21,354 nucleotides of DNA from a virus. The stretch lies in the IMG/VR virus record IMGVR_UViG_3300048823_000126, positions 1 to 21,354 of that record; one strand, 5' to 3'. The position numbers and the translations under genes are program-made. Within the stretch, counting starts at the first letter, position 1; each line of letters starts with the position of its first letter. The notes under the pieces are model-generated. The model did no database searches. It was not told the DNA's origin and was given only the letters and a program-made list of their open reading frames with translations. Shown here one piece after another: positions 13,577 to 21,354 of this stretch.

Positions 13577-14407
13577 ATGCCAGAATCCATCACTGCCACA
13601 CGCGGCGACTCACGCACCGAAGAACTGGTCGCGCGCAACGAAAAAGAACTTCAGTTCATCCCGGAAGAGTCGATCGAGTTTGCCCAGCGCAACCTGATCC
13701 ACGTCTTCAACGTCTCGCCTTACGAGAAGATCATCGAACATCCCTCGTTTGGGCGCCTGCTCATTCCCGCCTGCGAAAAAGGCAAAGAATACTCGGAGCC
13801 CTTGATCGTCGAAGGCCTCGTCTTCACCGGCGTCTGCGTCGAGATGAAGACGGTTGAGATGCGGCACGAGTCGGGGCGTGTCTGTGTGATCGACCTGCTC
13901 GGACTCGGCCCGTTCAAGAATAAAGCGAATTGCCTTTTGAATTGGGGCATCTTCATCGCTGCCGAAGACACTTTCGATCCGGCGAAAAACGCCGAGGTCC
14001 GGGTCGCGACCGGCCGCAACGGGAAAGCCATCAAAATGCACCTGCCCGACTGGGTTAAGAAAGGCAAGCTCGGCGTAAAGCCGACGCGGAAGGAAATCGC
14101 GACCGCAAACGCACTCTTCGAGCAGACCGATATGGCGCTGATCGCGGAGGGTGACGACTTCGCCGCGCAAGGGCAAGAAGGTCAAAAGAACATCTCGAAA
14201 ATGCACCGCGAGGCGTTGCTCCGCCGCGGACAAACGCGCGGCTGGAGTGATCCGGTTAAGGGGATGACGTTGATTGCCTGCCCCGGATGCCAGGAGAACA
14301 TCAAGCCCGGAGTGGTGGTTCACACCTGCGGTTCGGTGCTCGATTGGGACAAGGCGATCGCACTCGGGATCAAGAAGGCGGAAGACCGGCCGAAGAATAA
14401 AGCCTAG
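13577..14407 (+). CDS. Hypothetical protein with C-terminal zinc-ribbon-like end
   Basis: A 276-residue protein. The first part is mixed alpha/beta (FNVSPYEKIIEHPSFGRLLI). A Lys-rich linker with WVKKGKLGVKPTRKEI precedes a helical segment. The end holds CPGCQENIKPGVVVHTCGSV, with C-x2-C and H-x-C giving four metal ligands, like a small zinc ribbon. The start is fixed by AGGAGG. Its stop overlaps by three bases the stop of the convergent - strand microprotein. Role unknown. Neighbouring capsid and connector genes suggest a head-associated function, and DNA or RNA binding is possible from the ribbon. Confidence 0.7.
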   Translation: MPESITATRGDSRTEELVARNEKELQFIPEESIEFAQRNLIHVFNVSPYEKIIEHPSFGRLLIPACEKGKEYSEPLIVEGLVFTGVCVEMKTVEMRHESGRVCVIDLLGLGPFKNKANCLLNWGIFIAAEDTFDPAKNAEVRVATGRNGKAIKMHLPDWVKKGKLGVKPTRKEIATANALFEQTDMALIAEGDDFAAQGQEGQKNISKMHREALLRRGQTRGWSDPVKGMTLIACPGCQENIKPGVVVHTCGSVLDWDKAIALGIKKAEDRPKNKA

Positions 14408-14505
14408 CCGTCAGGAAAGCCGCGGCGGAACTCTTCCGGTGTCGGCACCGAAATGATTGGAATTTTGCGGCGCAGATTGTAAAAAGCGGCCCCGGGATCG
14501 TACAT
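14404..14505 (-). CDS. 33-residue microprotein
   Basis: Read on the - strand from ATG 14505 to TAG (14404-14406): MYDPGAAFYNLRRKI, then PIISVPTPEEF, then RRGFPDG. It has the strongest signal for a small gene in the window: AAGGAG (14519-14514 on the - strand) overlaps the stop of the Tat protein gene and lies eight bases before the ATG. This is a typical terminate-restart layout, so the two form one transcription unit. No family is recognised. Its short length is the main reason for caution. Confidence 0.55.
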   Translation of the reverse strand: MYDPGAAFYNLRRKIPIISVPTPEEFRRGFPDG

Positions 14506-14513
14506 CTGGAGCG

Positions 14514-14519
14514 CTCCTT
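14514..14519 (-). promoter_or_regulatory. Ribosome binding site for the microprotein
   Basis: AAGGAG on the - strand overlaps the TAA of the Tat-signal gene (14518-14520) and ends eight bases before ATG 14505. Confidence 0.6.
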
Positions 14520-14838
14520 ACTCCACGCGATCGAAGTGGATCGAGCGGCCTTCGATTTTAGTGATCCTCAAGACCTCGACCGCGAGAGAACCATCGGCGT
14601 CATAGATCGACACGAGTTGACCGACCTCCAACTTTTCATTGCCGGAGACGGCAAACAGTCGACCGGGCACACGCATCGGCCGGTTCGAGCCGATCGACGA
14701 TGCTCCGAAGAGATCAAGGCCCTGGTTATAAGTTTTGATCTCTTTCGGAAAACTGAACACACGGAACGGAAAGGTTCTGACAGCCGCAGCAGCCGCCACA
14801 CCTCCGACCATCATGCCTAAGAATTTCCGCCGATCCAT
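14518..14838 (-). CDS. Tat-signal protein encoded against the structural operon
   Basis: A 106-residue protein from ATG 14838; a TTG at 14844 adds two residues and has AGG at better spacing. It begins MDRRKFLGMMVGGVAAAAAV, a twin-arginine signal (RRKFLG plus a hydrophobic core). The mature part contains GRLFAVSGNEKLEVGQLVSI and AVEVLRITKIEGRSIHFDRV, a beta-rich, SH3/KOW-like small domain. Tat proteins are exported folded. No clear AxA cleavage site is visible, so it may stay anchored. It lies alone on the - strand among head genes; only 19 bases separate its start from the divergent gene at 14858, so its promoter must lie inside that gene. Function unknown; a moron-type cargo or a capsid-related protein are options. 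Confidence 0.8.
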   Translation of the reverse strand: MDRRKFLGMMVGGVAAAAAVRTFPFRVFSFPKEIKTYNQGLDLFGASSIGSNRPMRVPGRLFAVSGNEKLEVGQLVSIYDADGSLAVEVLRITKIEGRSIHFDRVE

Positions 14839-14857
14839 GAGCAAGATTTTAACCTAG

Positions 14858-15622
14858 ATGCCCCTCGGGACCACACCTTACGATTCCGCCGATTACGTGC
14901 TGAACATCGCGCGCTCGCTCGGCAACGATGCGATCCAGACGCTCGCGGGCAGCCTGCTTGCCGACTCGCAGTCTTACGTCACCGTCTTTCTCAATTCCGG
15001 CTATCGCGCATTACAAAGACGGCTCGCGAACGCCGGGTATGCGACTTTCAAAAAGACGGTGCAGATTATCGGCGTGCCGGTGATCGGACAGCTCGATCCC
15101 GGAATGCAGCTTGAGATCAGCTACACCGGCACATATGACGGCGTCGAGAATCACGCGACTCCGGTCCTCCCGGCCGATTTCAACTGGCCACTGAAACTCT
15201 GGGAACGGCAGACGCTCACAACTCAAATCTGGCAGCCGATGTCTTTAGCCAGGAACGGATTGATCTCACGTCCGCAATCGATCTGGCTGCACAGTTGGCT
15301 TTACGAACAGGAGCAATTAGTTTTCCGCGGCGCAACCCAGGTCAACGATCTGCAACTGCGCTACGTTCCGTTCCTTCCCGAACTTGTGCTCACGCCTGAA
15401 CCGAGCCAGGTGCCGCTTCTGCGATGCGAGAACGCGCTCGCGGCTTACGTTCTCTATGCCTACGCCCTAGCCCGCGGCTCCGCTCTGCTCGCGGAGATCA
15501 AGAGCATGGCCGACAACTTCGTCAACGAGATGCTGCGCTCAGACGCGATGACAAAAACACACGGCAACCTTCGCCGCAAAGGTTATTCACACGGCCTGCA
15601 TCGCGGTTTTGGGCGCATGTAA
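14858..15622 (+). CDS. Probable head-tail adaptor protein
   Basis: A 254-residue protein downstream of the capsid gene and upstream of the nozzle-like gene. The pattern SYVTVFLNSGYRALQRRLAN followed by KKTVQIIGVPVIGQLDPGMQ, an aromatic middle (WPLKLWERQT, SIWLHSWLY, LQLRYVPFLP) and a helical C-terminus (ALAAYVLYAYALARGS, then SMADNFVNEML) resembles gp4/gp11-like adaptor proteins of short-tailed phages, which sit under the portal. Start ATG 14858 has no Shine-Dalgarno. The call is by pattern and position; a head completion or other connector protein is possible. Confidence 0.6.
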   Translation: MPLGTTPYDSADYVLNIARSLGNDAIQTLAGSLLADSQSYVTVFLNSGYRALQRRLANAGYATFKKTVQIIGVPVIGQLDPGMQLEISYTGTYDGVENHATPVLPADFNWPLKLWERQTLTTQIWQPMSLARNGLISRPQSIWLHSWLYEQEQLVFRGATQVNDLQLRYVPFLPELVLTPEPSQVPLLRCENALAAYVLYAYALARGSALLAEIKSMADNFVNEMLRSDAMTKTHGNLRRKGYSHGLHRGFGRM

Positions 15623-15639
15623 CGAAATTCTGATTTTCC

Positions 15640-15645
15640 AAGGAG
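15640..15645 (+). promoter_or_regulatory. Ribosome binding site fixing the 15654 start
   Basis: AAGGAG lies eight bases before ATG 15654, supporting that start over the in-frame upstream ATG at 15609, which would overlap the previous gene. Confidence 0.8.
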
Positions 15646-15653
15646 ACTCACCC

Positions 15654-16172
15654 ATGTTGGAACCTAGAATTACTCGAATCATGAAAGAGCCGCTCGGTCT
15701 CTATCTTCGTCGCGTCGGACTCATTAAGGGCTTCCGCCGCATCCTGGCCGATTTTTACGGGCCTACGAGCGACCAGCGGGGCGCGCTCGCGTCTGCCATC
15801 GCCGGAAACTCCGCTTTTGACGGCATCGATCAGTCCGATCGACTGACTACGATCTTCGGAACGCTGACGCCTTCAGGCAGTTATCCCGCGGCCGGCAACT
15901 TCGGCGACACGCTTTCCTTTGCCTCGCTCGATTTCATCAAATCGAGTTACGCTCCGCTGCGCGTCTACATCCTGGAACAGCCATTGGCCGGCGCGACCCC
16001 TTCCGGATACAGCTACGTTTTCTGTCAGGGCACCTCGCTTGCCAACGGGAAAATGGTTTTGATGTACGGCGGCGGCGCGAACGCTCCGAACACCGAGAAA
16101 ACCGGCAACCCCACTTACGCGAGTCTCTCGCTTTCCCCGCTCGTCTTCGAAGCCACCTTCGTCAGAGCCTAG
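15654..16172 (+). CDS. Hypothetical structural protein
   Basis: A 172-residue protein. The N-terminus is basic (MLEPRITRIMKEPLGLYLRR) and the rest is Gly/Ser/Ala/Tyr-rich beta sequence (FGTLTPSGSYPAAGNFGDTL, GYSYVFCQGTSLANGKMVLM). It has no signal or membrane segment. It sits between adaptor- and nozzle-like genes, so a small tail or connector protein is likely, but no family is recognised. It is followed three bases later by the large nozzle-like gene. Confidence 0.65.
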   Translation: MLEPRITRIMKEPLGLYLRRVGLIKGFRRILADFYGPTSDQRGALASAIAGNSAFDGIDQSDRLTTIFGTLTPSGSYPAAGNFGDTLSFASLDFIKSSYAPLRVYILEQPLAGATPSGYSYVFCQGTSLANGKMVLMYGGGANAPNTEKTGNPTYASLSLSPLVFEATFVRA

Positions 16173-16175
16173 TCG

Positions 16176-19100
16176 ATGCCGGGCGACGCACAGGGGACCA
16201 GTGTCCCTCTGAGCCTCTTCGGAGGCCAGGTCACGGAGATCGCACCGCCAGTTCTCGCGGAAGGCGATTCCCCGGACAATCAGGACGTAACTTTTCTGCT
16301 TGGAAGTGTGCAGAATCGCCCCTGTGCGTCTCGCCTTTTCCCCGTCACGCCACCCGGCTTCAATCCCTCGACCGTCTACCAGAAGACCTTCGTTCAACCG
16401 AACGCAGATCCTCTAAATCTGTTCATCGATTCGGCAAATAATCTCTGGCAAGAGGACGTCGGCAACAATCCCGGCGTAAAAACGCTCATTCAAGCGTTGC
16501 CGGCGTCGATCGTGCAGGCGCAGTCGTGCACCGCTTTCGGCCGTGAATACATCGCGGGCTCCGATGGTTTCCACGGCTCGCACGTCCCTCTGCAATATGA
16601 CGGCACCTACCTCGATCGCGTGACGATGGACGGGCCAGGGCAAGGCCCGATCGCAGCCGACGAGCAGAGCAGCTACCCCATCGCGGCGATCGGCGTGCCC
16701 GGCATTTCGCTTGCCGGGCAGACTTACGAAACGGTGAGCGGATTCACCGAAAGCGCCAACACCGTTTCAATGACTTGCGGCGCGGTGCCGGGCGGCGCCG
16801 CCGTCGGCGATTTCGTCGTCGTCTTCGGCCCGCAGTATCCAACGACGGGATGGCAATATTCCGGCGGCTTCACGATCACTCACATCGCCGGAAACGTCGT
16901 TCAATACGTTATCGCACAAAGCGGCCTCGCTTCCGCCTCTGGATCCTATAGCTGCGTTTTCTTCAAAGGTGCGAACGTCATCAGCTCGGGCACGCTGAAC
17001 GGCACTGTTTACACCCTCAACCTCGCGACGATCCCGGCAAATGTCAACGTCGGCGACATGGTCTTTGTCGCGACACTGCCGAACACCTCACTCACGAACC
17101 CGAACAACTATATGCAGCTCGCGGTTCTCGCCGTCGCCGGCACGACGATCCAGGTCGGCGCGGCAACGATCCCTGGAGCTCTCCCGAATTTCACCGGCGG
17201 CGGCTATCAGGTTTTCTTCCCCACGATCCAAGTCGTGACGACGGCGAACAATGCTTTCAGTGCAGGCCTGAATGCAGTCATCAGCGGATCGTCGACTTCA
17301 AACCCGAGCTACAACGCGACTTTTCGCTGCGTCTCGGTCACGAACGCGACGACTTTCCTCTGTGCAGTCCCTCAAACTGACGTAGGAGATTGGTTCGCGA
17401 ATTCCGGCACTGACACAAGCGGCGGCGGCACGGTCTCGATCGGCGGGAGTTCGGCCGCCGGTACGCATCAGGTTGCTTGTTCGTGGCTCACGCGGCAAGG
17501 GTTCATCTCGAAGCCGTCGCCGGTCTACGCCTGGAACTCGGGCGGAAGTGTGCGCACCGTTTTCGAGAACCTTCCGCTCGGGCCGTCGAACGTCGTCGCT
17601 CGCATCCTCGAATTGACCGGCGCCGAAGGCGACAACTTTTTCTATATCCCGACGACGACCAACATTCCCGGCCAATACGGAGCCCCTTCGTACACCGTTT
17701 TTGCGACCGTCGTCCCGGACAACGTGACCACGTCGACGACGATCGACTTTTCGGATAATTCCCTGTTCGCCTCGACCGCGGTCGACATCCAGGGCCGGAA
17801 CTATTTCGCGCAGGCAGTGCTTGGCGAAGTGCTCGGGATGTTCCCGTTCGCTTCCCGTCTCTTTGCCTGGGGCGAGCGCAACCGGATCACAAACTTTTTG
17901 AGCATGGGATTTGAAGGCGGCTATCTCTCCGGAGTGCTCGGCACGCCGCTCGGATGGGGGCTCGGTCCCTACGTCGGGGCGACCGGGACCCTCGGAACTC
18001 TCGTGAATGGCGGCGCTTGGGCGTCGGGCATGGCCTGGAAGATTACCGATAATGGCGTAATCAACGCGAAAAACGGATACCTCTTTCAATCCGCCTACCA
18101 GGACAGCCTCGGAATCGCCATCACCGAACCGAACACTCTTTACGATTTCCGATGCTGGCTCAAGCCCTCGATTGCTCTTGCGGCGGGATCGATTGTTGCC
18201 GTTCTGAGCAGTGTTTCTACCGGCTTCAGTGTCACGGCGACGATTGCTTTAGCTTCCATGCCCGCGACCGGCGGCTTTGCGGAAGCAACCTTTAGCGGCA
18301 TAACACCCGCAGTGATCCCGTCCGATTTACAGCTTGCATTTTATGAAACCGGATCCGTGTCCGAGATTTCGGCTCTGGTCGACGAGTGCTCGGTGATCCC
18401 AACCCTGGAGCCCTACCTCGACGACCAATTCAGTGTGAGCTACGTCAACGCCCCGGAGCAATTCGACGGCGAGACCGGGATCCTCGGCGCGACCGACGAC
18501 AGCTCGCAGATCAAGAACTGTTTCGTGTTGCGGAATTTGATGTACTTCAACACCGCCGACGGGAAACACAGAACTTCCGACAACGGTTTCGGTGAACCGT
18601 CTTCGTGGGACGTGGAAGAAGTTGCGCAAGCGGTCGGATCAGTTTCGGTCCACGGCACGGATCCAGGCAAAGCAGGCAGCGGCGAAAGCGGCGAGCAATG
18701 GGAATTCAAACTCTCGCTTGGCGGCCTCTACATTTTTGCCGGCGGCGCGGAGACGAAGATCTCTCAGGAGATCCAGAGCCCGACACAGAACGGCATGCCG
18801 GGATGGGATTCGATCAATAAAGCGGCCTTCGCGACCGCATGGCTCAAAAACGACACCGTGAACCGGCGTTGTTATATCGGAGTGCCCACGGGCGCCGCGA
18901 CGGCGCCGGATATCATGTTTGTGCTCGACTATCGCGAGCTGAACTCGGCCGAAGCGATCGCATCGAACGCGCCCTATCGCGAATCTTTCAGCGGCCGCAT
19001 GATTGCAAAAGAATTCTGCCGCAAGTGGACGCGGTGGAATTTGAGCGCAAACTGCGGCGAGATTCTGGCGCGGCCGGGCGGCGATTACGAATTCTCGATC

Positions 19101-19556
19101 GGCGACGGCAACGGACAAACCCCAGGGCAGCTCTCCGGCTTCAACAATTCCTACACCTTCACCACGGACCTTTTGACCGATCAGGACTACGGCCAGGTCA
19201 CGCCCTATTACACGACTTACTTTTTCGTGAGCCGCGACCAGGAGCAGCAACTCGGACTCGATTGCCACCGCAAGACCGCAACCTATCTCGCGGCCTTCAT
19301 CTCAGGCACAGGACAAACCGCAATCACGCCTTACTCGGCGTCGTTACTGAACCCCTACCCTGCTCTGCCGGCGTACCCCTTGAGCACAACGCCGACGCAC
19401 GATTTCGAGTGGGACACCTGGATCAACGGCGAACGCATCGCCTTAAAGATCGGCTCGATCCCGCTTCCCGGCGAAACCGATAACGGCTTCAACCTGCAAC
19501 ATCTCGTACTCACACTCAAGAAAGATCCGATGGCCCCGCTCCGAGGAGCAATGTAA
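16176..19556 (+). CDS. Large tail nozzle-like protein (podovirus gp10/gp12 type)
   Basis: The largest protein in the window, 1126 residues. The N-terminal FGGQVTEIAPPVLAEGDSPD followed by VTFLLGSVQNRPCASRLF matches the usual opening of tail nozzle or tubular proteins of short-tailed phages ('...GESP-NxxDVxFxxGxvxxRPG'). Middle segments are beta-rich, probably beta-propeller and inserted Ig/fibronectin-like domains: near 425-500, GTHQVACSWLTRQGFISKPS and a FYIPTTTN strand. The C-terminus WINGERIALKIGSIPLPGET, then LQHLVLTLKKDPMAPLRG is also typical. The role would be to extend and close the portal-adaptor channel below the capsid. It is longer than T7 gp12-type proteins, consistent with inserted domains. 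Confidence 0.7.
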   Translation: MPGDAQGTSVPLSLFGGQVTEIAPPVLAEGDSPDNQDVTFLLGSVQNRPCASRLFPVTPPGFNPSTVYQKTFVQPNADPLNLFIDSANNLWQEDVGNNPGVKTLIQALPASIVQAQSCTAFGREYIAGSDGFHGSHVPLQYDGTYLDRVTMDGPGQGPIAADEQSSYPIAAIGVPGISLAGQTYETVSGFTESANTVSMTCGAVPGGAAVGDFVVVFGPQYPTTGWQYSGGFTITHIAGNVVQYVIAQSGLASASGSYSCVFFKGANVISSGTLNGTVYTLNLATIPANVNVGDMVFVATLPNTSLTNPNNYMQLAVLAVAGTTIQVGAATIPGALPNFTGGGYQVFFPTIQVVTTANNAFSAGLNAVISGSSTSNPSYNATFRCVSVTNATTFLCAVPQTDVGDWFANSGTDTSGGGTVSIGGSSAAGTHQVACSWLTRQGFISKPSPVYAWNSGGSVRTVFENLPLGPSNVVARILELTGAEGDNFFYIPTTTNIPGQYGAPSYTVFATVVPDNVTTSTTIDFSDNSLFASTAVDIQGRNYFAQAVLGEVLGMFPFASRLFAWGERNRITNFLSMGFEGGYLSGVLGTPLGWGLGPYVGATGTLGTLVNGGAWASGMAWKITDNGVINAKNGYLFQSAYQDSLGIAITEPNTLYDFRCWLKPSIALAAGSIVAVLSSVSTGFSVTATIALASMPATGGFAEATFSGITPAVIPSDLQLAFYETGSVSEISALVDECSVIPTLEPYLDDQFSVSYVNAPEQFDGETGILGATDDSSQIKNCFVLRNLMYFNTADGKHRTSDNGFGEPSSWDVEEVAQAVGSVSVHGTDPGKAGSGESGEQWEFKLSLGGLYIFAGGAETKISQEIQSPTQNGMPGWDSINKAAFATAWLKNDTVNRRCYIGVPTGAATAPDIMFVLDYRELNSAEAIASNAPYRESFSGRMIAKEFCRKWTRWNLSANCGEILARPGGDYEFSIGDGNGQTPGQLSGFNNSYTFTTDLLTDQDYGQVTPYYTTYFFVSRDQEQQLGLDCHRKTATYLAAFISGTGQTAITPYSASLLNPYPALPAYPLSTTPTHDFEWDTWINGERIALKIGSIPLPGETDNGFNLQHLVLTLKKDPMAPLRGAM

Positions 19557-20105
19557 ATGCCCAACCTCCAGATTCCGCACCTCGACATCATCAGCCAGCG
19601 CGACCCGCTTCTCGGCGAAGCGTTAAGGGCTTTTCAGACGAGTCTCAACACGGTTGCCTCGCAAACCGGCGCGACGGCGCAAGGAATTCAATCGACTCCG
19701 AACGCGCCTTCGCAACTCAACGTGACAGCGGCCGGCGGGATCTTCGACGTCGCCATCCAAGACAATCTCCCCTCGCAGGTTGGCGTCGCTCCCGATTACT
19801 TTCTTGAGTATTCGCTGACGCCGAACTTCATTGCTCCCATCGTGATCCACCTTGGGCCGGCGCGAAATCACCGCGCAAATCTCGGCAACCAAACCCTCTA
19901 CTGGCGGACATACTCGCAAAACGGTCGCGCCTCGCAGCCTTCTGGAAAAACTTACTTCGGCCCCTTCCGCGCGCCAACGCCGGTTGTCGGCGGCGGCTCG
20001 ATCACCGGCCCGAATCCGCTCGCCTCTGCCGGGAGCGGGACGGCACCGACGAACGGCACACGCGGCGGAAGCGGTTACGGAGTTTTGCCGGTGAGAGAGC
20101 AGTGA
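19557..20105 (+). CDS. Fibre- or fibronectin-III-like tail protein
   Basis: A 182-residue protein abutting the nozzle-like gene (TAA then ATG). The first 35 residues are helical (DPLLGEALRAFQTSLNTVAS). Residues about 52-140 form a beta domain with YFLEYSLTP, then LYWRTYSQNGRASQPSGKTY, like fibronectin-III repeats in phage tails. The C-terminal quarter is Gly/Pro/Thr-rich and unstructured. A small tail-tip or fibre-attachment protein is the best guess. The stop overlaps the next GTG by four bases (GTGA 20102-20105). Confidence 0.6.
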   Translation: MPNLQIPHLDIISQRDPLLGEALRAFQTSLNTVASQTGATAQGIQSTPNAPSQLNVTAAGGIFDVAIQDNLPSQVGVAPDYFLEYSLTPNFIAPIVIHLGPARNHRANLGNQTLYWRTYSQNGRASQPSGKTYFGPFRAPTPVVGGGSITGPNPLASAGSGTAPTNGTRGGSGYGVLPVREQ

Positions 20106-20500
20106 TTCGACGGTTGGAATCTTCGGACTCGGCTCGACTGCAAGAACTCTTCGAGCTGCAGGGGTTCGATTACGACTTGCCGGATCTCCGGACACTGGTC
20201 GCGGCGCAGGCCTTCGACGATGGCGAGATTCAGCAAGCGGTGCTGGCGCGGCCGACGGTGGAACTTTATTTCCTTGCCGATCCTAAATGGTCGACCGCGC
20301 TTCGCCGTTTTCAGGTTTTACAGGATCTCCACGAGAGTATGCGACGAGATCTCCACGGCAAAGGCTTCGAGGACGCGCATGTTTTTCTGCCGCCCGAGAA
20401 AACGAAGAGTTTCGGACGCCGACTGATGCGCGATTTCGGATGGGTGCGGCCGCTCTGGACGCCACTCACGCGATCGACGGCTCCGAGAAGGACAACCTAA
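20102..20500 (+). CDS. GNAT-fold-like phage protein
   Basis: A 132-residue protein starting at GTG 20102, coupled to the previous stop. The opening IRRLESSDSARLQELFELQG, then FDYDLPDL, the acidic DDGEIQQAVLARPTVELYFL and the ending FLPPEKTKSFGRRLMRDFGW match a group of GNAT-like proteins encoded near phage tail genes. The classic Q/R-x-x-G-x-G/A acetyl-CoA loop is not evident, so catalysis is unproven. It could modify a virion protein or be a non-catalytic tail component. The next gene starts directly after its stop. Confidence 0.5.
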   Translation: MIRRLESSDSARLQELFELQGFDYDLPDLRTLVAAQAFDDGEIQQAVLARPTVELYFLADPKWSTALRRFQVLQDLHESMRRDLHGKGFEDAHVFLPPEKTKSFGRRLMRDFGWVRPLWTPLTRSTAPRRTT

Positions 20501-21064
20501 ATGGCGCGCGGACAAACAACGCAGGCAAATGACGTTTTCGGGCAGGCCTCCGGCGTCTTCGGGAATTCCAACCAGAACGCTCAGAACCTCTACTCGCAAC
20601 TTCTGCCCCAACTCCAGCAGGAAGCGACCGACCCGCAAGGATTCGGGAAAAAGGGCCTCGCAGCTCTCAACACGGCAAACTCGCAATCGGTTGGCGGGGC
20701 GACTTCCGGCGCGGTTGGCGACATCGGCCTCACTGCAGCCCGGACGCGCAACTCGGGCGGAGTCGCGGCCGGCGAAGATGAAGCAGTTAGAAGCGGCGAA
20801 CGTCAACTCTCGCAAAATGCCGTCGGGATCCAGGGCGAAAACGAGCAGCTCAAGCAGGCCCAGCAGCAAGCCGGACTCGCGGGAGAAGGCAGCCTCTACG
20901 GGACGAACACGAAAGACGCTCTCTCCGCTCTCGGCCTCGAAACCTCAGCCGTGAACGCGGCGACGCAAGCCGGACAATCCGGTTGGTTCCAGAACATGAC
21001 CGGCTTAATGAATGGGCTCAAGGGCGCCGGCTATTCGAGCGGCGGGACGACTTACAGCGGATAG
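20501..21064 (+). CDS. Repetitive polar virion-like protein
   Basis: A 187-residue protein of low hydrophobicity, rich in Gly, Ala, Gln, Ser and Asn. Helical segments include QNLYSQLLPQLQQEAT and ENEQLKQAQQQAG, with Gly-rich connectors (SVGGATSGAVGDIGLTAART, RNSGGVAAGEDEAVRSG). Proteins of this plan occur in the tail end of short-tailed phage structural operons and may be internal or ejected proteins; their role is not established here. Start ATG 20501 follows the previous stop without a gap. Confidence 0.6.
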   Translation: MARGQTTQANDVFGQASGVFGNSNQNAQNLYSQLLPQLQQEATDPQGFGKKGLAALNTANSQSVGGATSGAVGDIGLTAARTRNSGGVAAGEDEAVRSGERQLSQNAVGIQGENEQLKQAQQQAGLAGEGSLYGTNTKDALSALGLETSAVNAATQAGQSGWFQNMTGLMNGLKGAGYSSGGTTYSG

Positions 21065-21071
21065 ATTTTCT

Positions 21072-21354
21072 ATGGACCCTCTTTACGATAACGAGTCTCC
21101 CGACCAGCAATTGCAACGGCTGATCCGGCAATACAGCACCGCGCCGCCGCCTCAGAACGGTGCTCCGCCTCTTACCCCTCCGACTGGAGCGCCGCCTGCG
21201 CCTGGTCCCATCGCTGCCCCTGGAGGCCCGCCGCCGGTACTGACGCCGAAGATAGGTCCGCAACCGATTGCCCCGAATCTTCCGTCGCCCACTCCGGAAA
21301 TTCCACCACCGCCTGTGAGCGCTCCGCCTTCTGGAATGCCGAACCTTCCGCCGC
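21072..21354 (+). CDS. Pro-rich protein, 5' part only
   Basis: A frame opening at ATG 21072, seven bases after the previous stop, and still open at the window edge (at least 94 residues). The first 24 residues are polar and helical (MDPLYDNESPDQQLQRLIRQ). The remainder is a Pro/Ala/Gly tract with PPP and APP runs, as in flexible linkers of virion proteins. Any functional domain must lie beyond the window. In this context an internal or ejected virion protein is likely, but the family cannot be told. Confidence 0.55.
   Translation, partial: MDPLYDNESPDQQLQRLIRQYSTAPPPQNGAPPLTPPTGAPPAPGPIAAPGGPPPVLTPKIGPQPIAPNLPSPTPEIPPPPVSAPPSGMPNLPP

Noticed and set aside
1-21354. CRISPR array, tRNA, insertion sequence or attachment site
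   Set aside because: No regularly spaced repeats, cloverleaf, transposase or inverted-repeat-bounded element was seen on either strand.

Overview
This window looks like the structural (virion) module of a tailed double-stranded DNA phage or prophage with podovirus-like architecture. It is GC-rich, compact and almost entirely on the + strand, and most genes are separated by a few bases or by 4-base ATGA/GTGA overlaps. The order is: small terminase-like protein, large terminase, a block of small accessory genes, portal, scaffold-like protein, major capsid protein, probable head-tail adaptor, a 1126-residue protein resembling podoviral tail-nozzle proteins, fibre-like protein, GNAT-like protein, and repetitive or low-complexity virion-like proteins. 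There is no tape measure, sheath, integrase, replication, lysis, tRNA or CRISPR feature, and no clear chromosomal gene, so both ends are probably internal to the phage genome. The host is a guess. The GC content, the style of the Sec signals (one ends in FGQ) and the Tat signal would fit an Acidobacteriota-like soil Gram-negative, but nothing in the sequence proves this.

Layout. Positions 1-802 hold four small, translationally coupled genes, including a one-helix membrane protein and a Cys/His-rich protein. Positions 817-1960 hold two beta-rich virion-like proteins, the second with a Sec signal. Positions 1961-3797 hold the terminase pair. The large subunit has an in-frame TAA immediately followed by ATG, so its C-terminal nuclease segment is a separate reading frame. 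Positions 3736-7512 hold an accessory block: small charged proteins, a membrane-anchored zinc ribbon, a His-rich disordered protein, and a 577-residue secreted beta-rich protein bracketed by a hairpin upstream and a likely terminator downstream. Positions 7513-12710 hold portal, scaffold-like protein (with an unexpected Sec-like N-terminus) and capsid protein. A long hairpin and an AT-rich repeat leader follow the capsid gene. Positions 12826-14407 hold two unrecognised proteins. Positions 14404-14838 hold the only genes on the - strand: a Tat-signal protein and a 33-residue microprotein. Positions 14858-21354 hold connector, tail and fibre-type genes, ending in an incomplete Pro-rich frame.

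Working together, the terminase would package DNA through the portal into a capsid built on the scaffold, and the adaptor, nozzle and fibre proteins would close the head and form a short tail. The unexplained theme is export: at least three + strand proteins with Sec-like N-termini and one - strand protein with a Tat signal lie inside a module whose products normally assemble in the cytoplasm.
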